This document shows, piece after piece, positions 12,815-24,810 of a stretch of DNA of 64,000 bases. Under the pieces are notes generated by a model. That model had not been told where the DNA came from. It saw nothing but the letters and a program-made list of their open reading frames with translations, and searched no databases. Origin of the DNA: Oxytricha trifallax. Its lineage: Eukaryota > Ciliophora > Spirotrichea > Sporadotrichida > Oxytrichidae. Position 1 is the stretch's first letter. Each line of letters begins with the position of its first letter. The stretch is taken from positions 1 through 64,000 of the forward strand of contig ARYC01019304.1 of assembly GCA_000711775.1 (NCBI GenBank), read 5' to 3'. A program made the position numbers and the translations under genes.

Positions 12815-14404
12815 TAAGTTAGTAATTAATGCATCTAATGATTCTTAAATCTTTTCGAATTTATAAATATATTATTTCATTTTGAACATTCTCATAATAT
12901 TGATTAATTCATTTATTAATTATTTTAAATTAATTGAATTGTATATTCTCGAATAATGATATTTAAAATGTTGAATCTAAGTTTCTAACTATTTCAAAGT
13001 GACATTTGACTTAATCCAACTTACCTTGATCCCATAAAGTGTAGATATTTAACATAAATAAAGTTATAACACCAATATAGATCAAAATCATTCCCCTCTC
13101 TCAATATATACACCAAATATACTTAATTTTATTATTATACAACTCAATGAAGAATAATAATATTTATACATAAACTTGTAAACAAGCAATTTTTAAAGAA
13201 AAATATGCTTGCACATCATATTTTTCCGTTTTTGATTACAAATAAATATAGAATAGGATACTAAATTAATATGCTAGTCTGGTTAGAAGTAGCCAGAAGC
13301 ACTCATTTGTCATTCAAGAACTAATCTTAATAATTACTCATTGAATTCATTTATATTTTTAAAAAATTATAATAATAATGATTAATGTAATTCAAATTCT
13401 TAATTAGAATATCTAAACCCTTTACCTAAAAGTTATAATCTAATTGCAATAATTTAAATTATATATTAAAAATTAGATTGTAATTGAAGCCAACTTCAAA
13501 CACTTAATATACTTATTTAATGAATTTAATCATTTTAAACAGTTTTATTACATTAATTCATTAATTAATAAATACTGTAAATTATAAAGCTGTAAAGAAA
13601 GACGAATTAGGCTGATCTTCCTCTCATCAACACAAAAGATACACGATAGAATAGAGAGCAACCAGCAGAGGAAACTCCAGTAATAGATGACCTAAAATTA
13701 AATTTGTTGATATAGAAGAACTTAAGTTTGAAAGAATGAGTTTAGTTTGATTTGTCCTCAATTCATGAAAGATCACATCATTAGAGATAAATAAGATGTC
13801 AATTACATCTTATTCTGAAGAAAGACACAAGCTAACTTGAAAATAATAAAAATAAATAATATAATTGATATAAAAATATAATAAATGAATAAAGATAACA
13901 AGTATTAAATATACAATTAACTTAACTATAAACCAATATATAACTGCAGAAGGAATTGCATACTCAAGGATAGAAGCAATTACTAAAAATGATACTGAAG
14001 CAAAAGATTATAAAAAATAGACTTAATTTAGAAATCTGCAATTAATTTACTCTAGCATATTAAATATTCTACTTAAGTTAAATCAAGATTTAAATATAAA
14101 TTATGCATGATTAATATTATTTTATGGAATCACTATTCTTTGTCAATAAAATTGTAAGTATATAATCATTACTATTATTATTAAAATTATAAGAGGTTAA
14201 TGCCATCGATATTTAAGATAATTAGGGCATATTAATATATTTTAATTACTTTGAATTCTGATTGTTGGCAATACTTAAAGTAGCATAAGCAGGTAATTGA
14301 AGTAAATAGAGTATTTGAAGGTACCATAAAATATGAAATAAATAATTGTGCTATTTATCGAGAAGTATAATTTTATAGAAATCTGCTATCATGAACATGT
14401 GATC
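12815..14404. other. AT-rich DNA with coding scraps
   Basis: Mostly AT-rich. Patches at 13270-13340 and 13590-13840 (plus strand) have more even composition and short protein-like translations (e.g. KFVDIEELKFERMSL), but frames switch every 30-50 codons. Nothing can be assigned. Confidence 0.45.
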
Positions 14405-15045
14405 TTTTGCAGTTTTCCGCTTTTCAATATTATTAGCTTTCTTGACAATTTTCTGTTATCTCCTCTTCCTAGTTATTAATTACTTTTTAATGATCCTTAG
14501 TTCTATCAAATTTGCTTTTCTCAGCATTATTGATAACTATGTTTGTTAGATCATCCACTCTCTTTATTAGTGATGTGCTGTATTCTTGGTGAAGAGGAAT
14601 TCCTCCCTTTCTGATACTTCCTCAACTAATTAACTAAATCTGCCTTAGCATTCTAAATTCTCTCATTTGTCTTTTGATCCTATCTTATTACTATTCCTTA
14701 CCACTGATCGATTTGAGAATTGGAACGCATATATTCAGTGGCATCTCTACACTCATTATCTGCCATGGTTTATTGTTTCTCCTCTTTGTGTCACTTGCTA
14801 CATCTGAGTAACTAATTGCAATTTCTGATGAAGCCAATTTCCATGTTGAACATCTTATAGTATTTCTACTTATTTATCCAGTTCCTTGCGAAGATTTAGA
14901 ACAATGGCTCTCCTGACATCTCCACTGCTAAATAATTTGTTTTTAATAGCACCATCACACTACAATCTTCAGGATCTGCAACTAAATTCGTTTCAGCCAT
15001 GCATTGTAACCTGTAGATCCTGAAACCATACCCTACTGTCTCTAC
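14405..15045 (-). pseudogene. frameshifted coiled-coil-like coding block 1
   Basis: Minus-strand block of higher complexity. Successive frames: 15045-14791 (85 codons, containing KYYKMFNMEIGFIRN), 14766-14551 starting at ATG 14766 (MADNECRDATEYMRSN..., with QNAKADLVNQLRKYQKG) and a third frame to about 14424 (RVDDLTNIVINNAEKSK). The last two are rich in Glu/Lys/Gln/Asn and look coiled-coil. The FNMEIGF region resembles FNQELGF in the block at 19.1-20.0 kb, suggesting related or duplicated sequences. Indels every 150-250 bp point to decay. No domain name can be given. Confidence 0.4.
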
Positions 15046-15789
15046 TGTGAGTTTATTTATATTGCTCTATGCTCTAACTTTTTATACAAATTTTTTAAAT
15101 ACTTTGGCAACTTGTGGGGATGATTCATATCTTTTAAAAATGATTAAAAAATATAATGATATATTAATCATCTTTGAGTGTTGTTTAATTATATATTGAG
15201 CATATTAGATTATCATGTGTAATTAAATTTCAAAATTTAGTTATACACACATTAAAAACTAACTAATAAGGGATTCAAATATGATCAAATTATTAATAGA
15301 TCAAGATAGATATATCAAATTCTATAAAGAAATCTAACTTCTCTAAGAATAATGTTCTTAATTTAAAAATATTGATGATAAAGAACATTCTATAGAACTT
15401 TGACATTTTAAAAATGTAAGTTCAATAAGGAGTTAAGTAACCTTTTATGAGCTTTCTGGTTTTCAACAACCCTAGAAGAAGTTGGCTTTGCCAGGATTTT
15501 GATATTTAACAGTAATATTCATGATATAAGATTTAATAATTTACTAACGTATTATTTTATTATGAGCTGTAAAGTTAAAATTACCTGCCTTTTAATGAAC
15601 ATATAATAGATTGAAGGGTGCATAACATTGTTCTTTTGTAATAGATTTTTTAATTATCTTTGATTATTTAATCAAGTAAAATGAGTTTTATGTGTAATTA
15701 AATATTAAGATTTAATTACTGATTCAAATTATAGATTAATATTAAATATTTACTAAGTCATCACTAAAATCAGAAAGGAGTAAAAACAG
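15046..15789. other. AT-rich spacer, likely IES
   Basis: AT-rich interval between two minus-strand coding-like blocks. A short plus-strand patch at 15449-15510 (MSFLVFNNPRRSWL) may be a coding scrap. Confidence 0.45.
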
Positions 15790-16315
15790 AAAGTTATAAT
15801 AATATGGAATATATTGATTATTCCTTCCCGTTATATCTCTCTAGAACTTGCCATTGTTTCGTTAAAGTTGGTAGATCTTACGTCCGTTCCTATATTTTGA
15901 ATTATCTTGTCCTCCCCGACTTTTGGTGACATTATCATGTACCCTAGTTCCTATTAATTAAATTGTATTTCTTCAGTCTTTATTGCTTTAGTCTCGATTG
16001 TTTCTTTAGAGATTTGGGTACCTTGTATCAAATTAAAATGATTCCATTCTTAGTTAGTCTTTTTCTAGTGCTCTCATACTGTTGCATTATCCTCAAGATC
16101 TTTTCTCAAGTTCTTCTCATCCTCGTTGCTTACCTCTTTTCGTATCTTCCTATCAACGATTATTAAAGTTTGTCCTCGAGCTTGGACAACATACGATAGA
16201 GATCATTCTTGATATCATTAGTGCCTATTTTTTATTTGCCTAAATTATCTTGTCAAGCCTTTAGCGCGTTACCTCCGACATGTCTATGATTCTTTTGAGC
16301 TTTATCTGATTTTCA
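15790..16315 (-). pseudogene. frameshifted coiled-coil-like coding block 2
   Basis: Same strand and character as the block at 14.4-15.0 kb. Frames in order from 16315 include IIDMSEVTRQRLDKI, GTNDIKNDLYRMLSKLED and KEVSNEDEKNLRKDLEDN, all strongly helical and charged, each 30-60 codons before a frame change. Probably the same relic gene as its neighbours, separated by AT-rich DNA. Confidence 0.38.
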
Positions 16316-16890
16316 ACACACAATTTGTCACGAATTGTAAATATTCAAGTTGTTTCAAAAATAAATAATCTTTGATTTGCTGATTTATAACATTGATACA
16401 TCAAGTAATTTAGTTTGTTAAATTCGATTGATAAATGTAATCGAGAAGAAATAAATATAGAACTTTCCCAACTACTTTATATTTAAATTTGTAATAAATC
16501 TTTTATGTTTATAACTTTGTTTGAGTTAACTTAACCTTTAATTCATTTTAAGAAAAAGTATTAAAATGGTTGTATCAACTGATAATTTATTATATTTTAT
16601 AAAACTTTAATTAAAATTATATATAATGTAATGCGTATAAGTTTATAATAAATAATTATAATTAAAAATAGAAAGAGCTTTCAATTATAAATTAAAATTA
16701 TAGAATTAATTTATATGAAATGAACAAATATGCTATAAAAATATAGATAGTTATTCAGTATATTATAAATTGATATACTTAAAATTAGCGTATGATCACT
16801 TAATTCAAAGTTAATAATTATGAATATAAATCATTTAATAGATTTAACTAACCCTATATTTTTACACTACTATTTAATGCATATTACTTT
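16316..16890. other. AT-rich spacer, likely IES
   Basis: Very AT-rich interval between coding-like blocks 2 and 3. No gene is seen. Confidence 0.5.
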
Positions 16891-17400
16891 ACTAATCTGG
16901 TTAATTCCATATTTTATTGCGTTTTTCCAATTATGATCTCTCTTCATGTTTATCAAATTGAGCTCTTTGGCTTTTGGAGTAATTTATCTTCTTGTTTGTG
17001 TTTGACTCTCCAATCTTCAATCTGCTCTTGAAATTCATCTGCTTGTTAAGTGATACTTTACTACTTCCACTACCCCCCGATCACTATCGTACTTCCTGCA
17101 CCTTTATCTAGAATTCCTGTTTCTTGTTGTCACATCAGAACATACCAGTATCACTATATTTATGTTGCCATTCTTTTCTTACTCTTTATGTTTATTGAAG
17201 CTTGATTGGTTCATTTGGGTATCCTTCTTCATATTACTCAGATCTTTTGTCAGTTTTATTATAGTTTTATTATATCGAATTACCCCTACTTCTTTTTTAC
17301 ATAAACCACTCTAAACAATTATTTTTATAAGTTGATACTATCCGTGCTGTCCTAGTTGTCTTATCCATTAGTCTAGCAACATCATGTTAGTCATGATATA
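16891..17400 (-). pseudogene. frameshifted coding block 3
   Basis: Minus strand. From ATG 17368 a frame of 77 codons runs to TGA 17135-17137 (RTARIVSTYKNNCLEWFMQK, then many TAA/TAG-encoded Gln) and continues in frame after that TGA for 23 codons. A second frame contains ADEFQEQIEDWRVKHKQED. Highly charged and Gln-rich, matching the neighbouring blocks. A relic of a large coiled-coil protein is the simplest reading. Confidence 0.4.
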
Positions 17401-17786
17401 TATTTATTTTTGACCATCCAAGTCAAATATTTTATATATAAATATAAATGCTTAACATAATTTTCATATTTTTATTAATATTTAAACTGAAGGTATTTAT
17501 AGTTTTATTTTAAAATAAAATTAATCATTAAAAATCTTAAGCTTCAATGTTTTAAAAGGAGGAAGTTTGATGAAAAATAAAATGATCTGTAATGATCTTA
17601 AATTTAAAATATAGTATATAAATATATAAATATTTATAGAAATGAAGAGGTGTAGATATATAGACCTATTCCTCACCAACTTATACAAATGAAATTTTCA
17701 CACGCATGTTTATTAATAATTCTCTTTAATTATTTTTGAGAATCCGGTGAGGTGAACTCCTGCTAAATTTATCAATTCACAGTTCT

Positions 17787-18170
17787 TCATATTTTTTTCT
17801 TTTAGTAGGCCAAGACCTTATGTATAACATAATAATTGGTCAAATCATAATTGATTGTACCCATCACTTTATTGATTGCAATTACATTGTCCATAACATT
17901 ATTTGGTTGGAATATTTTCTTGCTTTTCAATATTTCATTTTCTTTTTGTTTGATCTTGTCGTTCACTCGTTTAGGTTACATAAATTAGTCAATTTTTGTG
18001 TTAATTTTCTTCATGATCTTTTGGACCAGTTTTCTTATTATTTAACTGGAGTAAGTTTCTTTTAACTGGGTAACATTCATCAGTAATTTATTTGGGATGT
18101 CCCTTGGCTTTAAAAAAGGCAAATATATTTAGCTTTAATTCCATCTTCTCTATTTCTACTATCTGTACTA
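17787..18170 (-). CDS. coding-like block 4, coiled-coil-like, uninterrupted
   Basis: One TGA-free minus-strand frame of about 128 codons ends at TGA 17787-17789. It reads through LPFLKPRDIPNKLLMN, VNDKIKQKENEILKSKK and MDNVIAINKVMGTINYD; many Gln are TAA/TAG. The charged helical middle matches the flanking blocks on this strand, so it may be an intact MDS of the same gene. The opposite-strand frame at 17820-18065 is a Phe/Leu-rich shadow. Start not identified. Confidence 0.35.
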
Positions 18171-19085
18171 CAACTAAAATACTACATTTGTGTATGATAA
18201 ATAAACTTATTTAAGCATCATTATTGTGTCACAGACCATCAGATTATTTGAACTCAAAAATCTTTAATAAAATTATGTTTATTTTTTTATTTCGCTCCTA
18301 GTATTGTTTAATTAGACATGTTTGTTCAAACATATACTTAATCCTAAGTATTTGGCTTCTTACGTCTAATTGAATTGGAATTTCTTCCTAAACTTTCACT
18401 TAAGAATACTGTCCTCAGTATAAGCAGGTATTTATGTATATTATAAACTTCAAGATTCTCGATTTTAGAAATCGATATTAACATTAGTACTTTGATGATG
18501 AAAATGTCAGTAAAGTACAATAATTAATATCTTAATGAGGTAAGACTTCATTCACATTGATCTTTACATGATTTTAGTAATAATAATATTTAGATGATAA
18601 GTCTTGGCTAAATTTCACCATCTCTTCCTATTTAACCTAATTCTTAATATTCGCACCACCTTCTCATAAAGAATTATCAGATTTCTTATTTTCATATAAA
18701 TAATTTTATTATTACGGTATTGCATTCATTCTATAGAATGCTTTATATATAATAGTTAAACTCTTAAATAGCTAAAGATCAAACAAGTAATTTCAATAGT
18801 ATATTTAAATTAGTTTCAAATTCTTAAAATATATTTACTCCTATTTTAGATTTAATTTTAGTATATTATTCATAAATGTACATAAGTATTGATTAATCAA
18901 ATATAATATTAAAGATTAAGAACTATGAAATACTTTGTATATAATTAATATTTAGTGAAATTTTAAATTAATATAGTGGTAGGAAGTAACCCTAGGTAAT
19001 TAAAATAAAAATGAGAGCAATAATTCCTCAAATATAAAGTACAACTGAATCACTGAGTCGTCTAACTAACTATATACAATGCAGT
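18171..19085. other. AT-rich spacer, likely IES
   Basis: About 0.9 kb of AT-rich sequence between coding-like blocks 4 and 5. No gene or repeat is seen. Confidence 0.5.
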
Positions 19086-19973
19086 TTCTCACAATCTTAT
19101 TCCTAGTTCTATAACTTTGGTTTTCCTTTTTTTAATGTTCATCATTTTTCTCACTCAGGCCTTCCTTAGTTTGCTTTTGTCCCTCATCTCCCTTAATGTT
19201 CCTATTTGCATCTTGCTAATTACCCAACCTATAGGTAATCTTTTCTCTTATAAATCTTGCTTTTGGAGGGTGCCATTGAACAATTAGCGTTCTACTTTAG
19301 AAATATTTTTCATCATTTCACTGAATCTACCTTCAATTTTTGGTAAACATGCTATATTAGAACTCTCATTTCATCTCCCTCATCATCAAGTTATCTCAGT
19401 AGTCTATTTATCTAAGTTTTGAATAATATTTATTCTGACCTCAGGACTTCATTAGCATGCTTCCAGATTGATTGATTAATTCATTTCTTCTCCCCATAAC
19501 TTTTAATGTCTCTTTCCATATTACGATTCATGATCTCCCAATCTAATATTTACAAACCCAAGCTCTTGGTTGAACATCAGATATTATCTTTGTATGTTTA
19601 CCTAGTAATTATAGGATACTAGAAATATTGATTCATCGGGAAGCTACATTGCTATGTGATGGACTATCAGTATGCCAATGACTTCGCAGTCCTAAAATTT
19701 AATGACTTGATATGTCTATGACTAGAACACTACCTGCTTCACCTAGAAATTTCTTCTTACTGTGCCTTCCAAAGGAACTATCAGTTGTCTCTTGCCTTTT
19801 TAGAGATGTGCAAGGCTACCTTTTGATCTCATTGAGTAGTATGTCTAGTATCTTAGAGTTTCTCTCTATTTATTGAACAATTCAGTTCTTACAATTCTTA
19901 ATATTGCTCAAGAAAGTTTCCAGCTTATCGTTCGAATAATTCTTTTAAAATGCTTAAATCAATTGTCTTTCAC
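19086..19973 (-). pseudogene. frameshifted coding block 5
   Basis: Minus strand, 0.9 kb, protein-like throughout but needing about five frame changes. From the right: ILKELFERQAGNFLEQYQEL; then IKRQPCTSLKRQETTDSSFG; then a 72-codon frame with LMFNQELGFVNIRLGDHES; then WKHANEVLRSEQILFKTQIN; then FSEMMKNISKVERQLFNG; then Gln/Lys/Asn-rich text. FNQELGF resembles FNMEIGF in block 1. Together with blocks 1-4 this makes about 5.5 kb of minus-strand relic coding sequence broken by AT-rich DNA. Confidence 0.42.
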
Positions 19974-20188
19974 AGTTATTAATGATAATATTGATAAAAA
20001 TACAAATGAATACGAAATTTTATAATTTTAAATAAATAAAAACTGCCATTAGATCGTAGTTATAAATAAAAAATACAAATATTATTAAAAGTTGTCACTG
20101 TAAATACAGCTTATTATTACACTTACTTTTTTTATTATTAAACTGCTCTATTAAAGATAAGATAACGAATTGAATATGAATATAAGAA

Positions 20189-20626
20189 ATGAATCTAGAT
20201 TTGTAGCGAAAATTAGGTCTTTTGCTGCTTTTAATATCTTAATTCCTCTCCATTAGCAGTATTTCCATCATCACATTTTTCAACACTAGTACTGTTGAGA
20301 ATCATGAAGACTATTCGTATCTGATACTTAGCATTCCTACTGTCAACAAGAACTGCTTTTTAGCTGCTACTACTGAGGCCGCCGCCATAGCTAACCACAA
20401 GGTTGTCTTGCTTGAGATCCTGGTTCAGAGAGAGACTCAATTATGTTTTGTGGAATTTTAATTATTTTCAGAGATTTAATAAATTAAATCAGGGCTAGTT
20501 TTAATTAATGAATTTAAGCCTAAAATTAATTAAAAGATCTCTAATAAAAATTCTTAATAGATTAATTCGTTTAGTATGATTAAAATATCTCAAACATTTA
20601 AACTTACAAGGTTTTAAAAGCCCTGA
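20189..20626 (+). CDS. putative secreted/membrane protein, left arm copy
   Basis: ATG 20189 opens a 145-codon TGA-free frame to TGA 20624-20626. The N-terminus looks like a signal peptide or signal anchor: MNLDLQRK, then GLLLLLISQFLSISSISI, then a polar stretch (STVENHEDYSYL) and a balanced region (FLAATTEAAAIANHKVV). Codons up to about residue 103 lie in the repeat arm; the rest is spacer and the start of the other arm, so the natural 3' end is probably missing (MDS edge or truncation). The antisense frame is also open, a common shadow effect. No family is recognised. Confidence 0.4.
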
Positions 20627-20926
20627 TTTAATTTATTAAATCTCTGAAAATAATTAAAATTCCACAAAACATAATTGAGTCTCTCTCTGAACCAGGATCT
20701 CAAGCAAGACAACCTTGTGGTTAGCTATGGCGGCGGCCTCAGTAGTAGCAGCTAAAAAGCAGTTCTTGTTGACAGTAGGAATGCTAAGTATCAGATACGA
20801 ATAGTCTTCATGATTCTCAACAGTACTAGTGTTGAAAAATGTGATGATGGAAATACTGCTAATGGAGAGGAATTAAGATATTAAAAGCAGCAAAAGACCT
20901 AATTTTCGCTACAAATCTAGATTCAT
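20489..20926 (-). CDS. putative secreted/membrane protein, right arm copy
   Basis: Exact mirror image of the ORF at 20189: ATG at 20926 on the minus strand, identical for the part inside the arm. After the arm it reads the spacer in the opposite sense (GLLKPCKFKCLRYFNHTKR) and closes at TGA 20489-20491. The two copies converge on the spacer, so transcripts could pair over about 300 bases. Confidence 0.35.
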
Positions 20927-20977
20927 TTCTTATATTCATATTCAATTCGTTATCTTATCTTTAATAGAGCAGTTTAA

Positions 20978-23900
20978 ATAAAACTTTCTTTGTGATTTCT
21001 CAAATGAATCTAGGAAGTATTTATTTCAGATATAAAATCACTAAACTGTTTAGTTCTTAGGTATTAATGTTTGATGTATTTTATATTATATGTTTTCATT
21101 GTTTATTCATTTTAAAATTGTCTATTTTACTGTTTTATTCTATTATAATTGAAGTAAAATTGCCTTTGTCCAAACATACAATAGGTTGCATTTAAATTCT
21201 AAAAAAATAGATGGTAAATATCAAGCAAAATGTTAAAGAAAAGTAAAAGTTTAATGAATTTGAATTGCTAAAAGAATCTATATTTACAAAGCCTCTTTCC
21301 TCTATTTGAATTAATTGTAATTAATTTATAATATGTTTTAGTTTCAATAATTAATAAAATTTTTAAATGGTTAAACAAAGTCATATAAAAATATTACAAG
21401 ATCTTGATTCATCTAATTAGATTTCGTCATTCAATCTCCTAATTGGCTCCATTGTGACTTCCGAGCTACGATTTCTTGGAATCAATTGACTTCTCTTTGG
21501 CACTGAGCTGCTTTTCTGATCATAAATCTTCTTCTTTCACTCCTTTTCTAGTTAAATTAATTTATTTAGAATGAAAATATCATTATTAGTTTAAATCTTT
21601 TTCTAACTAAGCTGTTTTTTGTTAACAACTATATCAAAAAATCTAAATAAATGCATTACATATAATAAGCAAATATAAGTAAGTAATAATTCGCTTTAAT
21701 TTTAGGGAGAAATTATTACAAATTGTTTATTATTCAATCTATTCTAATCATTAAAATATAATATTCTTGGTACTTAGAGTTAAAACTAGGAAAAAACAGA
21801 CAATAATCTGGCTAATAAAGAATTAACAGCAGGAATAGATAAATTCTTATCTATTTTATATATATATAAATATTCATCCATCTAATGTTTCCTAATACCA
21901 ATATTTTCAGGATAATAATATAAAAAGTTTTTGATCAAAGTAAACACTGGCGAAGTTTATAATTGATACTTTAGATAATCATTTAATACAAAATAAGATT
22001 TCATACAATTAAGATTTTGGGAGTAAAATATCACATCTTAATTTGTTTAGATACGGGATTTATAATATATCTAATCAAAATACTACTTGAATCTATTAGT
22101 ATGAATAATTACAATAAATAGAATAAATTAGAATAGAAATAGGCCAAAATTTATTGTTATTCAAACCTTTCTTTTCTAACTAAATATAAATATTGAAGAG
22201 GAATTTAGTCATTAACTACTAAAACCATTAATATTATGAAATATTATGAAAATTATTATTTCTTTTATAAATTTCTTGGTGTTATTCTGACCTCCAATTT
22301 TATCCTCATGAATAAGAAGCTAATTTAGTGAGCTATTTTTTTATTTATCAAGGAATTATAGTTTGGAATTCCTTAATACCAAATATATTTCAAACTCATG
22401 ACATTAATTAAGACAAATAAAGATTAATTCAGAATAATATTATTCATTGTCAAGTTGCTTAAGTTTATGAATTATATATAAGAATCCTTACATGTTAAAG
22501 ATTACATAGAGTACTTGTAAGACTAAAATTAAATTATTGCTCATGTAAGAAATAGCTGGTTTAAATATATGTATCTAAACTTTTTTATTTTGGGTCAAAA
22601 CGATTAAAATAAATATAATGATAGAATATTATAATCTATATCCTATGGGATATTCAGAGATGTTTCTAAAAGATACAATAATAATAACTTAAAAACAAAA
22701 AGGCTTATCATAGGTATATATGACTCTATATATTACAGGTCAAATTGCATTATATTTTATAGAAGCCCAGCTCAGAAAAACTTGCTTTATGGGTTGGCAT
22801 CATAAATCCTGAATAAAGTCTTAATTACATTTTTAAAGATGCTTGGTGATGTTATTGTTAACTCAAATATGTGGTGTATTCATACAAAAAATAGCTAAAT
22901 AAATCAGGGATGCATCGTTTTGTACTCAAAAGGTAAAATATTCCTAGATAAGGAGAAGCAAGAAGAAAGAGTCAATTAGGTAAGAATTCAAAAACAATTG
23001 TTTTTATAAATTATTTTAAGAAAGTGTATAGTTGTAAAATGCTCGAATTAAAGATTTGAGGAAATTCAAGAAAATTTAGGAAAATAAGGAGATTTATAAA
23101 ATAAAAAATTTTGTATTTAAACTGACATCACTTAAGATTAAGAGGTGCGTATTAAAGCCGAAAATGTTATGACTTTTTTAAATAATAATATTTCTTTAAT
23201 TATTGGCAAAAATGAATCTTCGATATAATATTTGATGCAACAAAACTTAATAAGCAGACATGTTGTGTCATGCAAGATTTGTAGGAAAATAAAAAATTAT
23301 ATTTAATTTTTATAATTTTATAAATCAACAGATTAGAGAATTAAAATTTTAAATGCATTTATTGGAATTATAAAGTAAAAAAATAAAAGTTCTTTAAAAA
23401 CAGTGATGCTAAATTTTATCAAAAATAAATTTTCAATTTTGGCTTATAGTAAAACTAAATCGAAAATTCTTTAAAAATAAGCGAGATAGAATTTTGGATT
23501 TAGCCTATGGGAGCCCCAAAAATTTATAGAATACTCAAAAAATACAGGAAATGTAGCTTATTTGAAGGAGAGAAAGACATGATAATATAATAATTAAAGC
23601 CACATCGGTATTCTTATGAAAACTATATTATAAGATTTCATGAGCAAAATAACTAATAGAACATTATTATTGAGCATTAGCAATAGACACTTGAAATATT
23701 ATTAAATCATTAAGTAATATGAATTATTCGACTAAAGTTTACAAAAAGATAAATCCACTTTTAAGAAATCTTTACTTTGTGCACAAAACCGCGATAAGAA
23801 AAGATTGGCTCGAGCTATAGTACTTTCCATTTTAAAGAATTAGAAGTCAGATTGAAAAAAATGCAATCATTAAAAAGTGTGATTCTGTAGAATTCAGATG

Positions 23901-24286
23901 GAGTTATTTTACTATACTTTTTAAAGATAAAAATGAATTGTTTAAGCACATTGAGCCCTTAATAGTATTTACAAAAGTGTCTTAAAGTATAAAAGATCTT
24001 GTAAGTTGAGAAACAAGATTAGGTAGGTTGGGGATAGATTTGAATAATAGACCATGAGATTATCTTGAGTTTCTTTAAGTGGGTGGCATTTACATTTTAT
24101 ATTTATAAAATTCTTCAAAAGTGTTGACCAATTCTATATCCTAAATTCTCAACTCTCACATACAACACTAATTCTTATAGGGTATAATTGTCATTTACAC
24201 GGGATTAGACACTTTGAATATTAATAAACTATTAAGTTATCTAAATTATTCAACTAAAGTTTACAAAAGATAAGTCCTTTTAAAGT
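20978..24286. other. long AT-rich stretch
   Basis: About 3.3 kb of AT-rich sequence without a convincing gene, element end or tandem repeat. Confidence 0.5.
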
Positions 24287-24810
24287 AGAATCCTTTTTAT
24301 TAAAAAAGCGATATACCTAATTAGTATAGATATACAAGATTTTAGACGCAAAATAACATACAATAAGAGGATTTAGTGCTGAGAGGAAATACAAAAGATA
24401 AAAAATCTCTCTACTTTTGCTTATTTTTTTTCTTTTAATCATTTGTTATAGTCTGAATAATTAATGAAGTTTATGCACAAGGATCAAAACTACTTATTCT
24501 TATACTTAATGGCTATGAAGTAAAAGATAATCTGTAAACATGCAAATCCAGTAGCAGTATCATCATCATCACAAGACTTTTTGACTACTTAAGTATAAGA
24601 ATAAGTAGTTTTGATCCTTGTGCATAAACTTCAGTAATTATTCAGACTATAACAAATGATTAAAAGAAAAAAATAAGCAAAAGTAGAGAGATTTTTTATC
24701 TTTTGTATTTCCTCTCAGCCCTAAATCCTCTTATTTTATGTTATTTTGCGTTTAAAGTCTTGTATATCTAAACTAATTAGGTATATCGCTTTTTTAATAA
24801 AAATAATTCT
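24287..24810. repeat. long foldback repeat (arms about 222 bp)
   Basis: Left arm 24287-24509 and right arm 24590-24810 are inverted copies with a few mismatches (e.g. GAAGTTTATGCACAAGGATC matches its complement at 24620-24640; differences near the ends). Spacer about 80 bp. No TA or AAT duplication is obvious and no coding capacity is seen. Either a foldback transposon or an inverted IES duplication. Confidence 0.8.

Larger units (their letters stand above)
20138..20977. repeat. perfect 359-bp inverted repeat with 122-bp spacer
   Basis: Left arm 20138-20496 and right arm 20619-20977 are exact reverse complements by base-by-base reading; the spacer is 20497-20618. Both ends of identity are abrupt. 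The arms include an unusually GC-rich patch (GAGGCCGCCGCCATAG). Perfect identity implies a very recent inverted duplication, ongoing conversion, or an assembly/hairpin-read artefact. Confidence 0.9.

Noticed and set aside
14405..19973. Frameshifts as pure long-read errors
   Set aside because: Indel density differs strongly between regions of the same contig (none in 1 kb of TBE kinase, several per kb here), so at least much of it should be biological. Some single-base changes at homopolymers may still be errors.
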